A stretch of 64,000 nt of DNA from NCBI GenBank assembly GCA_033398695.1, contig CM065802.1, positions 81,888,096 through 81,952,095 of the forward strand, written 5' to 3'. This document shows, one piece after another, positions 22,986 to 33,909 of the stretch. The notes under the pieces were generated by a model. It was given only the letters and a program-made list of their open reading frames with translations. It ran no database searches and had not been told where the DNA came from. Made by a program: the position numbers and the translations under genes. This stretch comes from Orobanche coerulescens. Taxonomy: Eukaryota > Streptophyta > Magnoliopsida > Lamiales > Orobanchaceae. Position 1 is the first letter of the stretch, and every line of letters begins with the position of its first letter.

Positions 22986-24621
22986 ATTGAGAGTTATGTC
23001 TGTATTAAGTACGACACATTAATTAGTGACTTGTTATATTATGATCTGAGTATAAAATTAAGGTCTTTTCTATTCTTGTTACCCAGCTCCCACTATTTTT
23101 ATCGGAACAACACACTCCCATGTGAAATCCAGAAGTATCGTCGCTCTACTTCATAGTGGTGATAGAGTTCTTTATAAATCTTAATAGAGGGCAACCGAAC
23201 AGGTTTCTAGTCTATTAATTTTTATAATGTGGTGTCCAACACCAACCCATCTAATGGATGATTCGATCTTCTTTTTCCCCTTGTTGACTCCCCTCAACCT
23301 ATACGTTTTCTATGGTTCGTGAACAAGTTAAGTTTATACCATTGACGCAAATCAGTTTGACAATTGAATCTTATCCGGAAAGCTATCAGGTTTCTAGGGA
23401 TAAAATTTGCTCCAACCGAAGGCATCTAATGTGCTCCCGGTAATTTATCCGTCCTCCCCGAACGACTACCCCGATAACTCGGAAGCATAGCACATCCGGT
23501 TTGGATTTTAATTTCCCGAAAGCTCGATGGAGAGAAGGAAAACCTTGAAACCTTATAAACTTAATAATTTGTCGTGGGAGAATTTTCGCGATTAATGTTA
23601 CACTTTGCACATTAATTCATTTAAGCGCGTTTGTGGCATTCATACAATATGAAACAACCATTCACAACCTAGTTGCTACCAACATGTGGTTCATGGACCG
23701 TTCCTACAAAACAAGAACTCCGTAATCTAATTACAAGTCTTCGTCTTGAATCTTCGTCCTCTCGAAATGGCTCTTCCTCCGGTCTTCATCATTACATATA
23801 AATTTTACATTGAAAATTGCATCCTAGATACAAATATTTCTAGTAAAATAAATAGGCTCAAAACGGCCTTTACAACCCAATCGAATAAAAACCGAACGAT
23901 TCAAAAAACTAAGTCCACGAACCATATCCCCATTCAAAAGCATTCATCCAATAAATACTATATAAATGGAAATCGTAGAGATATATTGATCCAATCAATA
24001 ATACGAACCGATCCAATCGATTCATCCAAAATGAATTAATCCAATTAATTCAAACAACCTTCAATTTTAACTTGTTCCGGACGAGAAAATATTTCATTAA
24101 ATTAATTCCCCTAAGAATAAAATTACCATAATTAAATCTTCATCAAATTAAATCCAATTTAATTTGTGGGAAATTAATTATCGAAAGAAATATAAAAAAA
24201 CGGAGTCGAAAAACATGGCCGAGCATCGCCAAAGAAGCCGCCGAGGGCCGGGCAGGACCGAGACCATTTCAGCAATGGCGGCAGCCGAGCATGCCCGCAG
24301 CCGCCGAGCGTGGCCGATCCTGTGTCCACATCACGATCCGCCGCCTCGATGAGGCGGCCAAATTTCCCAGCCGGGTCCGATTATGTTTTCGGCTCGTTTT
24401 TCGCCCCGATTCCAAAAATAACATTTTTTTAATCTTTACATTACACTTTAAATCAGTTTTTCAAAAGAAAAATAGATTTACATTGTAACATAAAATCATG
24501 AAAAAGTAATTTTTGGATGAACAATAGAAAATCAACGATCAATACGATAATGATTCCAAACCATACACCATCTAATCAAGCATTCCAAATGCCAATATCG
24601 TATATACGACCGCAAGACCTA
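22986..24621 (-). other. Long 5' leader of element A
   Basis: About 1.6 kb between the gag ATG and the primer site with no convincing ORF. Mostly AT-rich, but 24215-24380 is GC-rich with repeated 'gccgagc' and 'gccgccga' words. Long leaders of this kind occur in copia elements; nothing more can be supported. Confidence 0.55.
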
Positions 24622-24634
24622 CGCTCCGATACCA
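24622..24634 (-). other. Primer-binding site of element A (initiator tRNA-Met type)
   Basis: Minus strand TGGTATCGGAGCG starts one base inside the end of the right LTR. It matches the plant initiator tRNA-Met 3' end at nearly all positions. Confidence 0.85.
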
Positions 24635-24635
24635 C

Positions 24636-24718
24636 TGTTGGGATTCGGTGCCTAAAACGAAGGCCCAGCGGAAGCGGTAAAACGAAAATTAATTCGATCC
24701 GAATCCCTACGAGGATCT
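24636..24718 (-). repeat. Element A 5' LTR, inner part
   Basis: Nearly identical to 3679-3761. Cut at 24718 by element C. Confidence 0.88.
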
Positions 24719-25628
24719 TGTTGTTACCCAAAATATTATCCGGAGATGATATTGCTGGAATGGTCGAGTAACAAACAAATGCGAGAACACTTCCGTGGGA
24801 AAGTAAATAACACAAGATTTGCCGGGGTTGTTAGTCCCGGGCTTGAATGCTCTCGCGAGATGTTATTAATATGAATACTTTGGAGTACGAATACTAATGT
24901 TAGAATCTATTACAATGAGTGTAAAGACTTCTAGTTATCTTAGATGTAGAGCGTGAAGATTGCCGGAAGAACCAGATATAAAGCTATGTGAGTTCTTGCT
25001 TTTTGGTGCTATGTATATGTGAATGAGTTAGTTCAGTAAGTCTACTATTTTCAGAATGTATCTCTCTCTGTACGTTGTTTCTCACTACTCTGGCCACTGT
25101 TGGAAGCCTCATATTTATAGGAGACAAGGTTGCTGGGTCCTCTCTGGCGATCATGGGCGACCACCGTTTTCTATATTAGAATAAGGTGGGCGATCGTCCC
25201 GTCACGTGAGGCTGTTCCCTTAAAGTCCGAGGCTGCTGCTGGCAGCCAGCTGTGCGAGCCAATGGGAAACCTGCACGCGTCCTGAGTCGCTGTCTGGAGA
25301 GGACTCACCTTGTACCTTTCGTCGGGCTTGTCGGTAGGTGAGAGGTTGGTGACAGGCTGGGGTCAAAGGCCTTATCTTGCGGCGCCTTTTGTGGATCTGC
25401 ACGTGGGTCTACGTCCGAGATTCGGTCTTCGAATACTTTAACGGGTGTCGGATTCACATGCAGTATGGGATGATCATCTACAGTCAGATATCATTGGCGA
25501 TCGCCAGATGCCTACAGACGATGGCCTTGAATGCCGATCGCTAAGTGCTCGCCCAGGGTCTGTCTTCTTTGGCTGGCTCCTGGCCATCATGCCAATCGCC
25601 ATCGAGACGTATAAATCTCCGCACAACA
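24719..25628 (-). repeat. 3' LTR of element C
   Basis: 910 bp. Minus-strand TATAAATA at 25112-25119. Carries GGCGATCGCC-like palindromes. GATGATCATC at 25469-25478 corresponds to GACGATCGTC in the other LTR, so both CpGs have decayed to TG/CA. Confidence 0.9.
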
Positions 25629-25645
25629 ATTGCCCCCCAGCTCAC
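25629..25645 (-). other. Polypurine tract of element C
   Basis: Minus strand TGAGCTGGGGGGCAAT ends at the 3' LTR boundary. Confidence 0.8.
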
Positions 25646-26002
25646 TCTAATGTTGAAAACATGGGGTGAGGTGGCACTGTTGGCGATCACCTGTTCTAGA
25701 CGATTGGCTCGTCTGCTTATGACAAGGACGATCGTCGCCTGGACGATCTGATTTCGAAACCGGACGATCTCCTTATGCGCTGGAAATAGCGGGAAATAGA
25801 GGCGTGCTCTTGAAATTTTGCAGGGACACGCGTTGCGCTATCGTTGGGGGAGTCCGACGGTTTTGTCAGACTTGTCGTCTGACGTGCCCTCGAAACGATG
25901 CATACGCAGGTTTCTAGGGCTACATTTAATGTGTCCCCTCCCAACGGTTGTACTCCAGCCCCTGGGATTTCGCCTATTTGCACAGAGGTCCCTGCACTCG
26001 CC
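25646..26002 (+). promoter_or_regulatory. Upstream region of the antisense gene of element C
   Basis: Non-coding. Dense in GRCGATC words (about 25683, 25697, 25725, 25738, 25760), the same family of CGATCG palindromes as in the LTR U3. It lies immediately upstream of a TATA box and may be the promoter-proximal control region; inferred. Confidence 0.45.
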
Positions 26003-26010
26003 TATAAAAG
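26003..26010 (+). promoter_or_regulatory. TATA box of the antisense gene
   Basis: Canonical TATAAAAG, 136 bp before the ATG at 26146, on the strand opposite to gag-pol. Confidence 0.65.
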
Positions 26011-27085
26011 GGATAGGGCCATTTCAGTTCAACTCTTTATGCGCCCTTGCTTTTTAGACGAAGACTCTGCCGAATTTCTTTGTGCCGACCGTCTTTCTTT
26101 CTAGGTAAGAACCAAAATTTTCTCTCCCTCTTTACTTTTAAGAACATGTCTGGAGGAGGATCTAAAACATACGAGGCTCGTAGATCTTCCGCCGCCGTGG
26201 ATTCGCCTGACCGGGAAGAAACCCCCGTGGTTCTTCATATGGAAACGGCCGTCGAGTCCATTCGTGCGGGGATTGCACCCGCGAATATTGAAGAGATTTT
26301 CAATGAAGCTGACGTGGCGAGGTCGGCAGTGGTGGCAGGGCATAGGGGCTCGCCGGTGGATGAGGATGATGCGGTAAGGCTGTACTGGGAGCAGAACAGT
26401 GTGTTCGGCCCCGCCTACTTAGATTTTGCTACGCTTATGGAGAGGATTGTCGGACCATGTCCCGAGTTTGACTTCGAAGCATATTCTGCAGCCCACCCCT
26501 ATGAGCCCATGAAGCGGACGTCATTCCGGGCCGCAGACCATTCCTTATGGACCCTTGGACAGATCCGGAGTTCGGTGACCAGAAAAGACTTGATTCGCTG
26601 GAGGGAGAAATTTCACATCCCTTCTGATGTTTCATTGTACATACCCTCGGAGAACGAGCATGCCGACTAGCCTCCCGAGGGTATGGTCGTAGTCAATGAA
26701 ATGATTCTGGAGGCCGGATTGCGGTTTCCCTTGCCATTCGCCGTGTCGTATTTGCTGAACGCCTGGAATGTGACGCCGCTCCAGTTGTCGTCGAACGCCT
26801 GGCTGTAGATTATCAGCACCTTGACATTGTTTGGCGGTCATCGGTTGTTCCGTATGCCTTCTGCGCTGGAAATGAACTATATTTTCAAGCTGACCGCGCA
26901 GAAGGGATCGGTCGGCGGATACCATATCCAGGGTCTCATGGGTAGGGTGGTCCTTGGGGTGCCGAACAAGGTTCGGGGCGACCTGGCAAAGTGGTGCTGG
27001 GTCGGCGGAGCATGGAGGTCAGCATCGAGCGATAAGCCGAAGGAAGAGTTGGATATCCCCACCAGTTTTCGGGAGAGGAATCCGA

Positions 27086-27154
27086 GTAATGGTTTTAACT
27101 CTCCCTTTATTTGGATACACCTTGACCTGATCTAATTTGGTTTCCTTTTTGCAG
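27086..27154 (+). other. Intron 1 of the antisense gene
   Basis: GTAATG...TTTTTGCAG, pyrimidine-rich before the acceptor; joining gives an in-phase Ser codon. Confidence 0.75.
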
Positions 27155-27319
27155 GCTCCCTTGTTCCAACGATAGACGATCTCCCCTTTGGTTTCTTGAT
27201 CGTCTGGGAGCGAATTCGTGGTCTGCCAGACTCCTACATCAACGTTCGCTCAGTCAGCCACGAACTTCATCGGTTGGGAGCTCGATTGTTTCGCTTCCCT
27301 CGCCACCTGAAGGTTCCAA

Positions 27320-27404
27320 GTATGAATTTTTACTTCCTCTTTCCTGTATGACGATCGTCTTATTGAAGTAGATGTCTAACTTGTTTGAATTTCTTCTTTG
27401 GCAG
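27320..27404 (+). other. Intron 2 of the antisense gene
   Basis: GTATGA...TCTTTGGCAG; joining restores frame with a Lys codon into 'IHFPCYAEP'. Confidence 0.75.
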
Positions 27405-27813
27405 AAATCCATTTTCCTTGCTACGCCGAGCCACCAAGAGAGATCTCAATGTCGAATCCCGATCTCTTGGGTCATCTTCACCAGGGCAAGAAGATGGGTC
27501 GTGCCCTAGCGACGACGTCCCGTCCTGTCCCTGCGGTGAGACACACTACGGTGCCGGTCGTCGAGCCAGAAGTTCGGGAGAAAGAACAGCTCCAGCGTAA
27601 CCATAAGAGGCGGAGGCCGGAGGAGTCCCTGCCGGCTGGTGACGTGGAGGTATCCATTTTGGAGCCGCCAATTGCCGCGCCACCTATCTCTGCTGTTCCG
27701 ATGGCGGAGGGGTCCACGCCATCAGCTGCCTTCTTGAAAACTGCGGCGATCGCCGAAGCCGAAACTCCTCGGGGCAAGCCCTTTTTCGGCCGCGACCTCG
27801 AGCTGGTCAACAG

Positions 27814-27897
27814 GTAAGACCGTTTTGATCTTTCTGAGTTAGGCTATTTGTGTAGGGCGTATACTAACTCCTTTGTTTCTTTTTGTTTGTGTTGCAG
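27814..27897 (+). other. Intron 3 of the antisense gene
   Basis: Strong donor CAG|GTAAGA, branch-point consensus TACTAAC near 27862, acceptor TGTTGCAG. Joining gives an in-phase Arg codon. Confidence 0.85.
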
Positions 27898-28816
27898 GGT
27901 CCGTCTTGCCGATCCGAACGTCTCGCCGATGGTGCTGGATTTCTTGGCGAGCAAGTCTCCGCGCCAGTCCCTCGACGTTCCTTCTTATGTCTCCCAGGCC
28001 ATCAACTCTCTTCCTAAGGCCTGGACGACCGACCTCGATGCGATTGCTCGTCGGCGGTCTGGAGATGTCATGCAGGCGATGCTCGCCCTGACTCTCCAGG
28101 CGGCGACGATGGCCGCCTAAGCCGCTAAGGATTACGAGGGACGACCCTCTAATGCTCGCCTTCATCAAGATCTCGAGATCGCTCGGAGACAGAATGCCGA
28201 GTTATCTAACCGGATCATGGCCATGGAGAAGGAACATATTGAGACGGCCAAACGGGCCAAACAAGACCTCGACCGGATGAAGCAAGAGCTTGGCCGGTCC
28301 AAGGAAGTGGCCGATCGGTTCCACGACTAGATGACAGATGCTCGTCGGTTGCATACGGCCTCGCAGGAGGAGGCGCCTGGGCTGAGGGCGATAGTGGACC
28401 GGCTCAACGGCGAGCTGGAGAAGGCGAACGGAGTACTGGCCGCCAAGGTAGCCGAGCTTGCAGATGTTGACAAGACGACTGCGGGTTTGAAGCATCAATT
28501 AAAGGCGATTGAGACTGATTCCTACCTTAATGTGGGTTACGTCGGCGAGTTCGCCTATTATGTGGCTTACGCCGACGCTATCCGTGCTGCCAAGAAGGTA
28601 GGGCTCGAGGTCGGCCCTATGATGGAGACCTTCAAAGCCTATGCTCTTGAGCATCCTTTGCATCTGGAATTTTCCCTGCCGATCCTCGATCTCACCGACT
28701 TAGGGATTGATCTAAGTTGGTATCCATTTCCGGATAAACTTATTTATCCTGAAGCCGGTGAGGAAGCGCGCGCCGATCCGCCTGCTGGAGGCGAAGGCCA
28801 GTCGGGGGTGGCCTGA

Positions 28817-29387
28817 GTGAGGCTGGAATTTGTTTTGTTTTCCTTTGCATTGTAATTTCCAGTTTTCTCTTGTATTGCCTTCGGGCTTGTATGTACGATC
28901 GTTTTGAATGGAGTAAAATACTTCTTCTTCGCATCTGATTCTTTATATGTATGATCGTCTCTTCTAAATGTTTGCATATGAATTTGTACAAGTGTTTACA
29001 CAATTGTACCTGATGTCTTGTTTGTACGATCGACTGTTTGAATGTTGAATAGATCCGATTGTATTGATACACTTGAAAATTCTTACTTGTAACTCTCTTG
29101 AACAAAACCGATCGTCATGTGTGTGTTGGAACGAAGCCGATCGTGTATGGTCCCTTCCTCCCGATCGCATTTCAGGAATAGCTCCACTTTGCCCCTTGTT
29201 TTTGTTTACTTAGTGTAAGTAAGGGAACGAAAATAGTATGTTGGATGAGCTATCTTGAGTTTTGCCAATTCTTTGAGGGAGGACGACTGTGTGAACGTTC
29301 GCTGAGTTCGATGGACCGACCTCCGTAACCGTGTCTTTATGTGCGAGGGACATTCCATCCGTAGGTATGTACCACGACTCACTTTAT
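28817..29387. other. Intergenic space between convergent antisense gene and pol
   Basis: No ORF. T-rich after the antisense-gene stop (likely its 3' UTR). CGATCG-containing words recur near 28896, 29026, 29108, 29139 and 29161. Confidence 0.5.
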
Positions 29388-29850
29388 TGTTAGGGTCATC
29401 CGTTAGGCTGTGCCCGCCTTGTATTCAAACGAAAGGCGAGCGGTCTTGGTCTGGAGGAGTCCTTGCACGGGGCGTCGTCGGTTTATTCGACTCCACGTCC
29501 GCGGCTTGTTAGCACTTTTCTACCTCGGGTCGCCATGTTAGATGGCGACCCTCGACGGTATACGTTGTGACGAGGTAGGGACGCGTCGCCTTGTCCTGGT
29601 ATATCATGTTAGATGATGTACTTTGAGGGCGCGCGAGCGTGTCCATAGATTTATTAGGAGGGTCCTTCGGCTACGCCCGCCTCGTATTTAAACGAAGGGC
29701 GAGCGATCGCAGCCCAAAGGAACCTTGCATGGACGAAGCTGTTGGTTCCATCGACCTCCAGGACCATGGCTGTACTTTTTCTACCTCGGATCGCCATGTT
29801 GAATGACGACCCTTGACGGTATACGTTGTGCTTGGAGGGGTGATTGCTTT
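29388..29850. repeat. Diverged tandem duplication (~265 bp) in element C
   Basis: 'cgcccgcctcgtatt...aacga' blocks near 29410 and 29667 are followed by matching 'tctacctcgg.tcgccatgtt' blocks near 29519 and 29780. Each copy contains a potential hairpin. Confidence 0.75.
29527..29551. other. Perfect 10-bp hairpin between convergent genes
   Basis: GGGTCGCCAT-GTTAG-ATGGCGACCC, all ten arms paired with a 5-nt loop. A decayed copy lies at 29788-29812. Its place between two converging 3' ends suggests an RNA 3'-end or structural role, not demonstrated. Confidence 0.7.
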
Positions 29851-29935
29851 CATAGGTCTGTCAAGTTTAGACGATGACCTTTTGTAAGGCAGGCGAGCCG
29901 TCCTCTTTTTAGTTGTTCGTTTTCGTCGAGTCGAA

Positions 29936-32900
29936 TCATATCCTCACTATACTCTTTGTATGTTGGGTAACTGAAATTGAATACAAAGTTTTCAAATTTA
30001 AATGTATGGCGTTCCAAGGATATTGGTCCGGAGTGCCGTCTGGGTGTTCAAGTTCGTAGGCTCCCCTAGTTAGCCACTTAGATATCCTGAAGGGGCCTTC
30101 CCAATTCGGACCAAAGACTCATGTGTGAGTCTGGACCTTTTTGAGGACTAGGTCGCCCACTTGGAACCGCCTTTCCTTGACCTTCGAATTGAAGAACTTA
30201 TCGGATATCCTTTTGTGGATTGTGTTCTTCATTTCCGAGGTTAGTCGCCGTTCTTCGAGCATGTCCAAGTCGATCCGCCGGGACACATCATTGTCCGTCG
30301 TCATCCCTTGTTCAGTTCGGTGGCTGAGGATGGCGATCTCCGAAGGGATCACTGCTTCTGTTCCGAAGGCGAGGGCGAACGGGGTCTCACCGGTTGAGTT
30401 TCTGGTCGTCGTTCGGTAGGACCACAAAACATCTGGGAGCTCGCTCGCCCATCGTCCTTATTTGGATTCAAGTCTTGCTTTGATCGTGTGTTTGAGGATC
30501 TTGTTTACAGCCTCTACCTGCCCGTTCGTCTGAGGGTGGTAGGGGGCCGAGAACAACTTTTTGATTCCCCACTTCTCGCAGAATTATATGACTTCCAATC
30601 CATCGAACTGCTTTTCGTTGTCGGAGATTATAGCCTGGGGCAGATCGAATCGGCATATTATGTTCTTCCAAACGAACTTGATTACTTGTTCTTGGCCGAT
30701 CTTGTTGAGCGGCTCAGCCTCAGCCCATTTCGTGAAATAATCGACCCCCACGATGGCAAACTTACAGCCCCCTGGCGCCGTCGGCAAGGGACCTATAAGG
30801 TCGATGCCCCATTGGGCGAATGGCCATGGGCTGTACATCGAAGTGAGCTGTTCGGGGGAGAGCTTGATGTTTGGGCCCATCACTTGACACCTATGACACG
30901 ATCTGGCATAGGCGATCGCATCTTTTTGTAGTGTTGGTCAGAAAAAACCTTGCCTGGTCGTTTTGTGGATGAGAGCTCGCCCGCCAGCATGGTTTCCACA
31001 GATCCCATCATGGATTTCGGCTAAACCGAGCCGGCCTTCCTCCGGCGTAATGCATTTGAGGAGGGGAAGGATGAAAGCTCGCTTGTAGAGCCGGTCGTCC
31101 AGTAGGGTGTATCTGGTTGCATGGAGTCGGAGCTGGCGAGCTTTGATACAGTCGTCGGGGACCGTCCCGTCCTTCAAGTATTTAATGAACGGAGTCATCC
31201 AGTTCTCTTCGGCGACGGTAACTGTGGTAATCAGGCTTCTGTCGATCGCCGGCTTTGCCGATTTTGTGATTTGGATGTTAGAGAAATCTGCTGCCCCATC
31301 TGATGATGCTAGTTTGGATAGGGCATCGGCCTGAGAGTTGTGCTCTCTCGGGACTTGTTCGATCAGCACTTCCTCAAATTTCGTGCACATTTCGGCGACC
31401 AATTCTTGGTATTTAATCATTTGTTCGCCGCGTGCCTCATATTCTCTCTTGACTTAGTTCACGACCAAGAGGGAGTCCATGAAGATGTGGAGACGATGAA
31501 CATCCAGGGCGAGGGCTAGATCGAGCCCGCCTACCAAGGCTTCGTATTCGGACTCATTGTTGGTCGCCCAAAACCTGAAACGTACAACATTTGTGAAACT
31601 TTGGCCATCGGGGCTGATGAGGACAATCCCTGCCCCTGATCGCGAGTTGGTTGCCGAGACATCTACGTACAACTTCCAAGCGGGGCGACCGATCTGGGTC
31701 GGACTAGGTGGGAATGTTAATTCCACCACGAAGTCCGCTAGAGCTTGGCCTTTAATCGCCGTGCGAGGAGCGTATGTGATACCGTATTGGGCGATCTCCA
31801 GTGACCACTTGAGGAGTCGCCCGTTGGTGTCTGGATGGTGCAGAACTTGCCTTAAGGGGAGAGTCGTCAGAACCTCCACTTGATGTTCGAAGAAGTAGGC
31901 CCTTAGCATGCGAACACTCATGACTAGAGCGTAGCTGATCTTCTCCAGAGGCGTGTATCGTGTTTACGCGTCATGGAGCGCTTGGCTAACGAGGTAGATC
32001 GGCAAGTGGGCTTGCCCCTCTGCTCGCACTAAAACAGCACTCAGCGCGACCTCCGAGGCCGCCAGGTAAAGGAATAGCTTTTCGCCGGGGATCGGCTTTG
32101 CCAAGATCGGGGGTTGAGATAGGTATTCCTTGATTTTGGCGAACGCTATTTGACTCTCCTTTGTCCATCCGAACTTCTTGTTCTTTATGGTCGCGAAGAA
32201 TGACTTGCTTTTATCCCCGAGCCGAGAGATAAAATGGTTGAGGGCAGCTAGACAACGTGTGAGGCGTTGCACCTGTTTGATATTCCGTGGCTCCTGCATG
32301 TCGAGGATCGCCTGGATCTTACTGGGATTCGCCTCGATCCCCCTCTGGCTCACGATGTGCCCCAGGAATTTTCCGGAGCTCACCCCGAAGTTGCATTTCT
32401 TGGGGTTTAGCTTCATATTGAACTTCTCGAGGATGGCGAAAGTCTCGGCAAGGTCATTGAGGTGATCTTCCTTTTTGAGGCTTTTGACCACGATGTCGTC
32501 ATTGTAGACCTCCATGGTCTTGCCGATCTGGTTGGTGAACATCCCGTTGACTAGCCGTTGGTAGGTCGCCCCTGTATTCTTTAGACCGAATGGCATTCGG
32601 ACCCAAAAATATATGTCTTTTTCCGTGTGGAACGATGTGTGTTTTATGTCTTTCTCCACCATGGGGATCTGATGGCACCCGGCGAAGGCATCTATGAACG
32701 ACATCATTTCGCAGCCTGCAATGCTATCGACCAAGTGATCGACATGAGGCATCGGAAAGTGATCATTTGGGCATGCCGCATTGAGGTCGGTGAAGTCGAT
32801 GCATAACCTCCAGGAGCTGTTCGGATTTTTGATGAGCACCGTGTTGGCTACCCAATGTGGCTCGTCTGTAGCTCCTCCGATTAGTTTGTTGTAGAGTAGC

Positions 32901-33418
32901 TTTTTAACTTCTATGTCAAGTGCTGCGTACTTCTCAGGACCGAATTTCCTACATTTCTGGTGAACAGGCTTCCTTGCCGGGTCGATCTTTAGATAGTGGC
33001 AAGCGTGTTCAGGACTTATGCCAACCATATCTTGATGCGACCAGGCAAAGAATCCGATGTTCTTACGTAGTAAATTGATCAGATCCTCCTTTAATTCGAG
33101 GTCGACATTTGTGCCGATCTGTACTTCCCGCTCTGGTTGAGCCGGATTTATCGTTATACTTTCCAACTCTTCAATGGGGACGGTCGCTTCTCGTTTGGAA
33201 TGATTTCCGGACTTGAACCTTGGATCGATGTTAAGGCTTGGCTCGAAACCGATCCTTGGCTCGATGTCGTCCATTAATCGATGTGAGATGTCGTCTTCTG
33301 AGTCGGGCTGGTACGAGATGCTCGGCTCGTCGATCTCCATCGGTTGATTTCCGATCGTCTCAATGTTATAAATATTACGGGAAGTGTTGAAAGAAGTTAT
33401 GACACAGGAGTAATTCAA
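29936..33418 (-). pseudogene. pol: Element C pol: RT, RNase H (two), integrase
   Basis: One minus-strand frame from about 33418 to TGA 29936, broken by stops at 31964, 31454, about 30938, 30584, 30458 and 30119. RT: 'WRLCIDFTDLNAACP', 'MSFIDAFAGCHQIP', and the polymerase box V-Y-N-D-D-I near 32490-32510 (both Asp kept). The first RNase H-like region is near 32000-32100. A second, archaeal-type RNase H near 31500-31700 ('WKLYVDVSATNSRSGAGIVL', 'NESEYEAL', 'MDSLLVVN') is the Tat signature. Integrase: 'CGNHAGGRALIHK', 'WGIDLIGPLP', 'IISDNEKQF', 'QTNGQVEAVNK'. Would copy and insert the element. Confidence 0.9.
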
Positions 33419-33855
33419 ACATTTTTAGCCATTAATTGGTCTCTTTTTACAGTACCGACCGTCCCATCGGCAGTGGGGAATTTGATACAGTAAAATAAGG
33501 AGGAGGCGACCGCGTCGAAGGTTTCTAGAAATGGACGACCTAGGAACCCATTATAGATGCTGGGCCTATCTATGATTACAAAATTTAGATTCCTAGTAAT
33601 CCTAACCTTGGGATCGTAATAACATATCAGCTCAACAGAGAGCTTGATCCTTCCGTAGGCTTGGACTGTGCTGTCGCCGAACCCTTGAAGCACGGTCACA
33701 AAAGGCTTGATGAACTTGGTCAGGTTGCCGAGCTGGTCAAGAGAAGATTTGAATATGATATTGCAAAAGCTCCCATTGTCAACCAGCACGCGATCGACCG
33801 TTTTCCTAAGGATACATGCAGAGATCACCAATGCATCCTCTTTGGGGCACTGCAC
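33415..33855 (-). pseudogene. Element C protease
   Basis: 'RVLVDNGSFCNIIFKSSL' carries the D-N-G-S active-site form of Tat retropepsins, and 'YNGFLGRPFLETFDAV' the conserved flap-distal block. Same frame as gag, separated by a TAG at 33910. It overlaps the start of the pol frame by four bases. Confidence 0.85.
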
Positions 33856-33909
33856 TCCCTCCCTATCCTTGTTGGAGAAAGTGATGAGCGCGTCTTTGGA
33901 GATGGTCAG

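Larger units (their letters stand above)
26146..28816 (+). pseudogene. Antisense spliced gene of element C (putative gypsy-type transposon protein)
   Basis: Four exons: 26146-27085, 27155-27319, 27405-27813 and 27898-28816. Reading frame stays in phase across all three GT-AG introns. Exon 1 holds the 'putative gypsy type transposon' domain ('NEMILEAGLRFPLPFAVSYL', 'FKLTAQKG'); exons 2-3 are Pro/Arg-rich; exon 4 is a long coiled coil ('AELSNRIMAMEKEHIETAKR', 'LNGELEKANGVLAAKVAEL') and an acidic C-terminus, TGA 28814. In-frame stops at 26668 (TAG), 26806 (TAG), 28118 (TAA) and 28328 (TAG) show recent inactivation. Tat elements are known to carry such antisense ORFs; their role is not established. 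Confidence 0.8.

Noticed and set aside
27478..27810. Minus-strand ORF opposite exon 3 of the antisense gene
   Set aside because: The plus strand has in-phase splice junctions and continuous domain structure; the minus ORF has neither.
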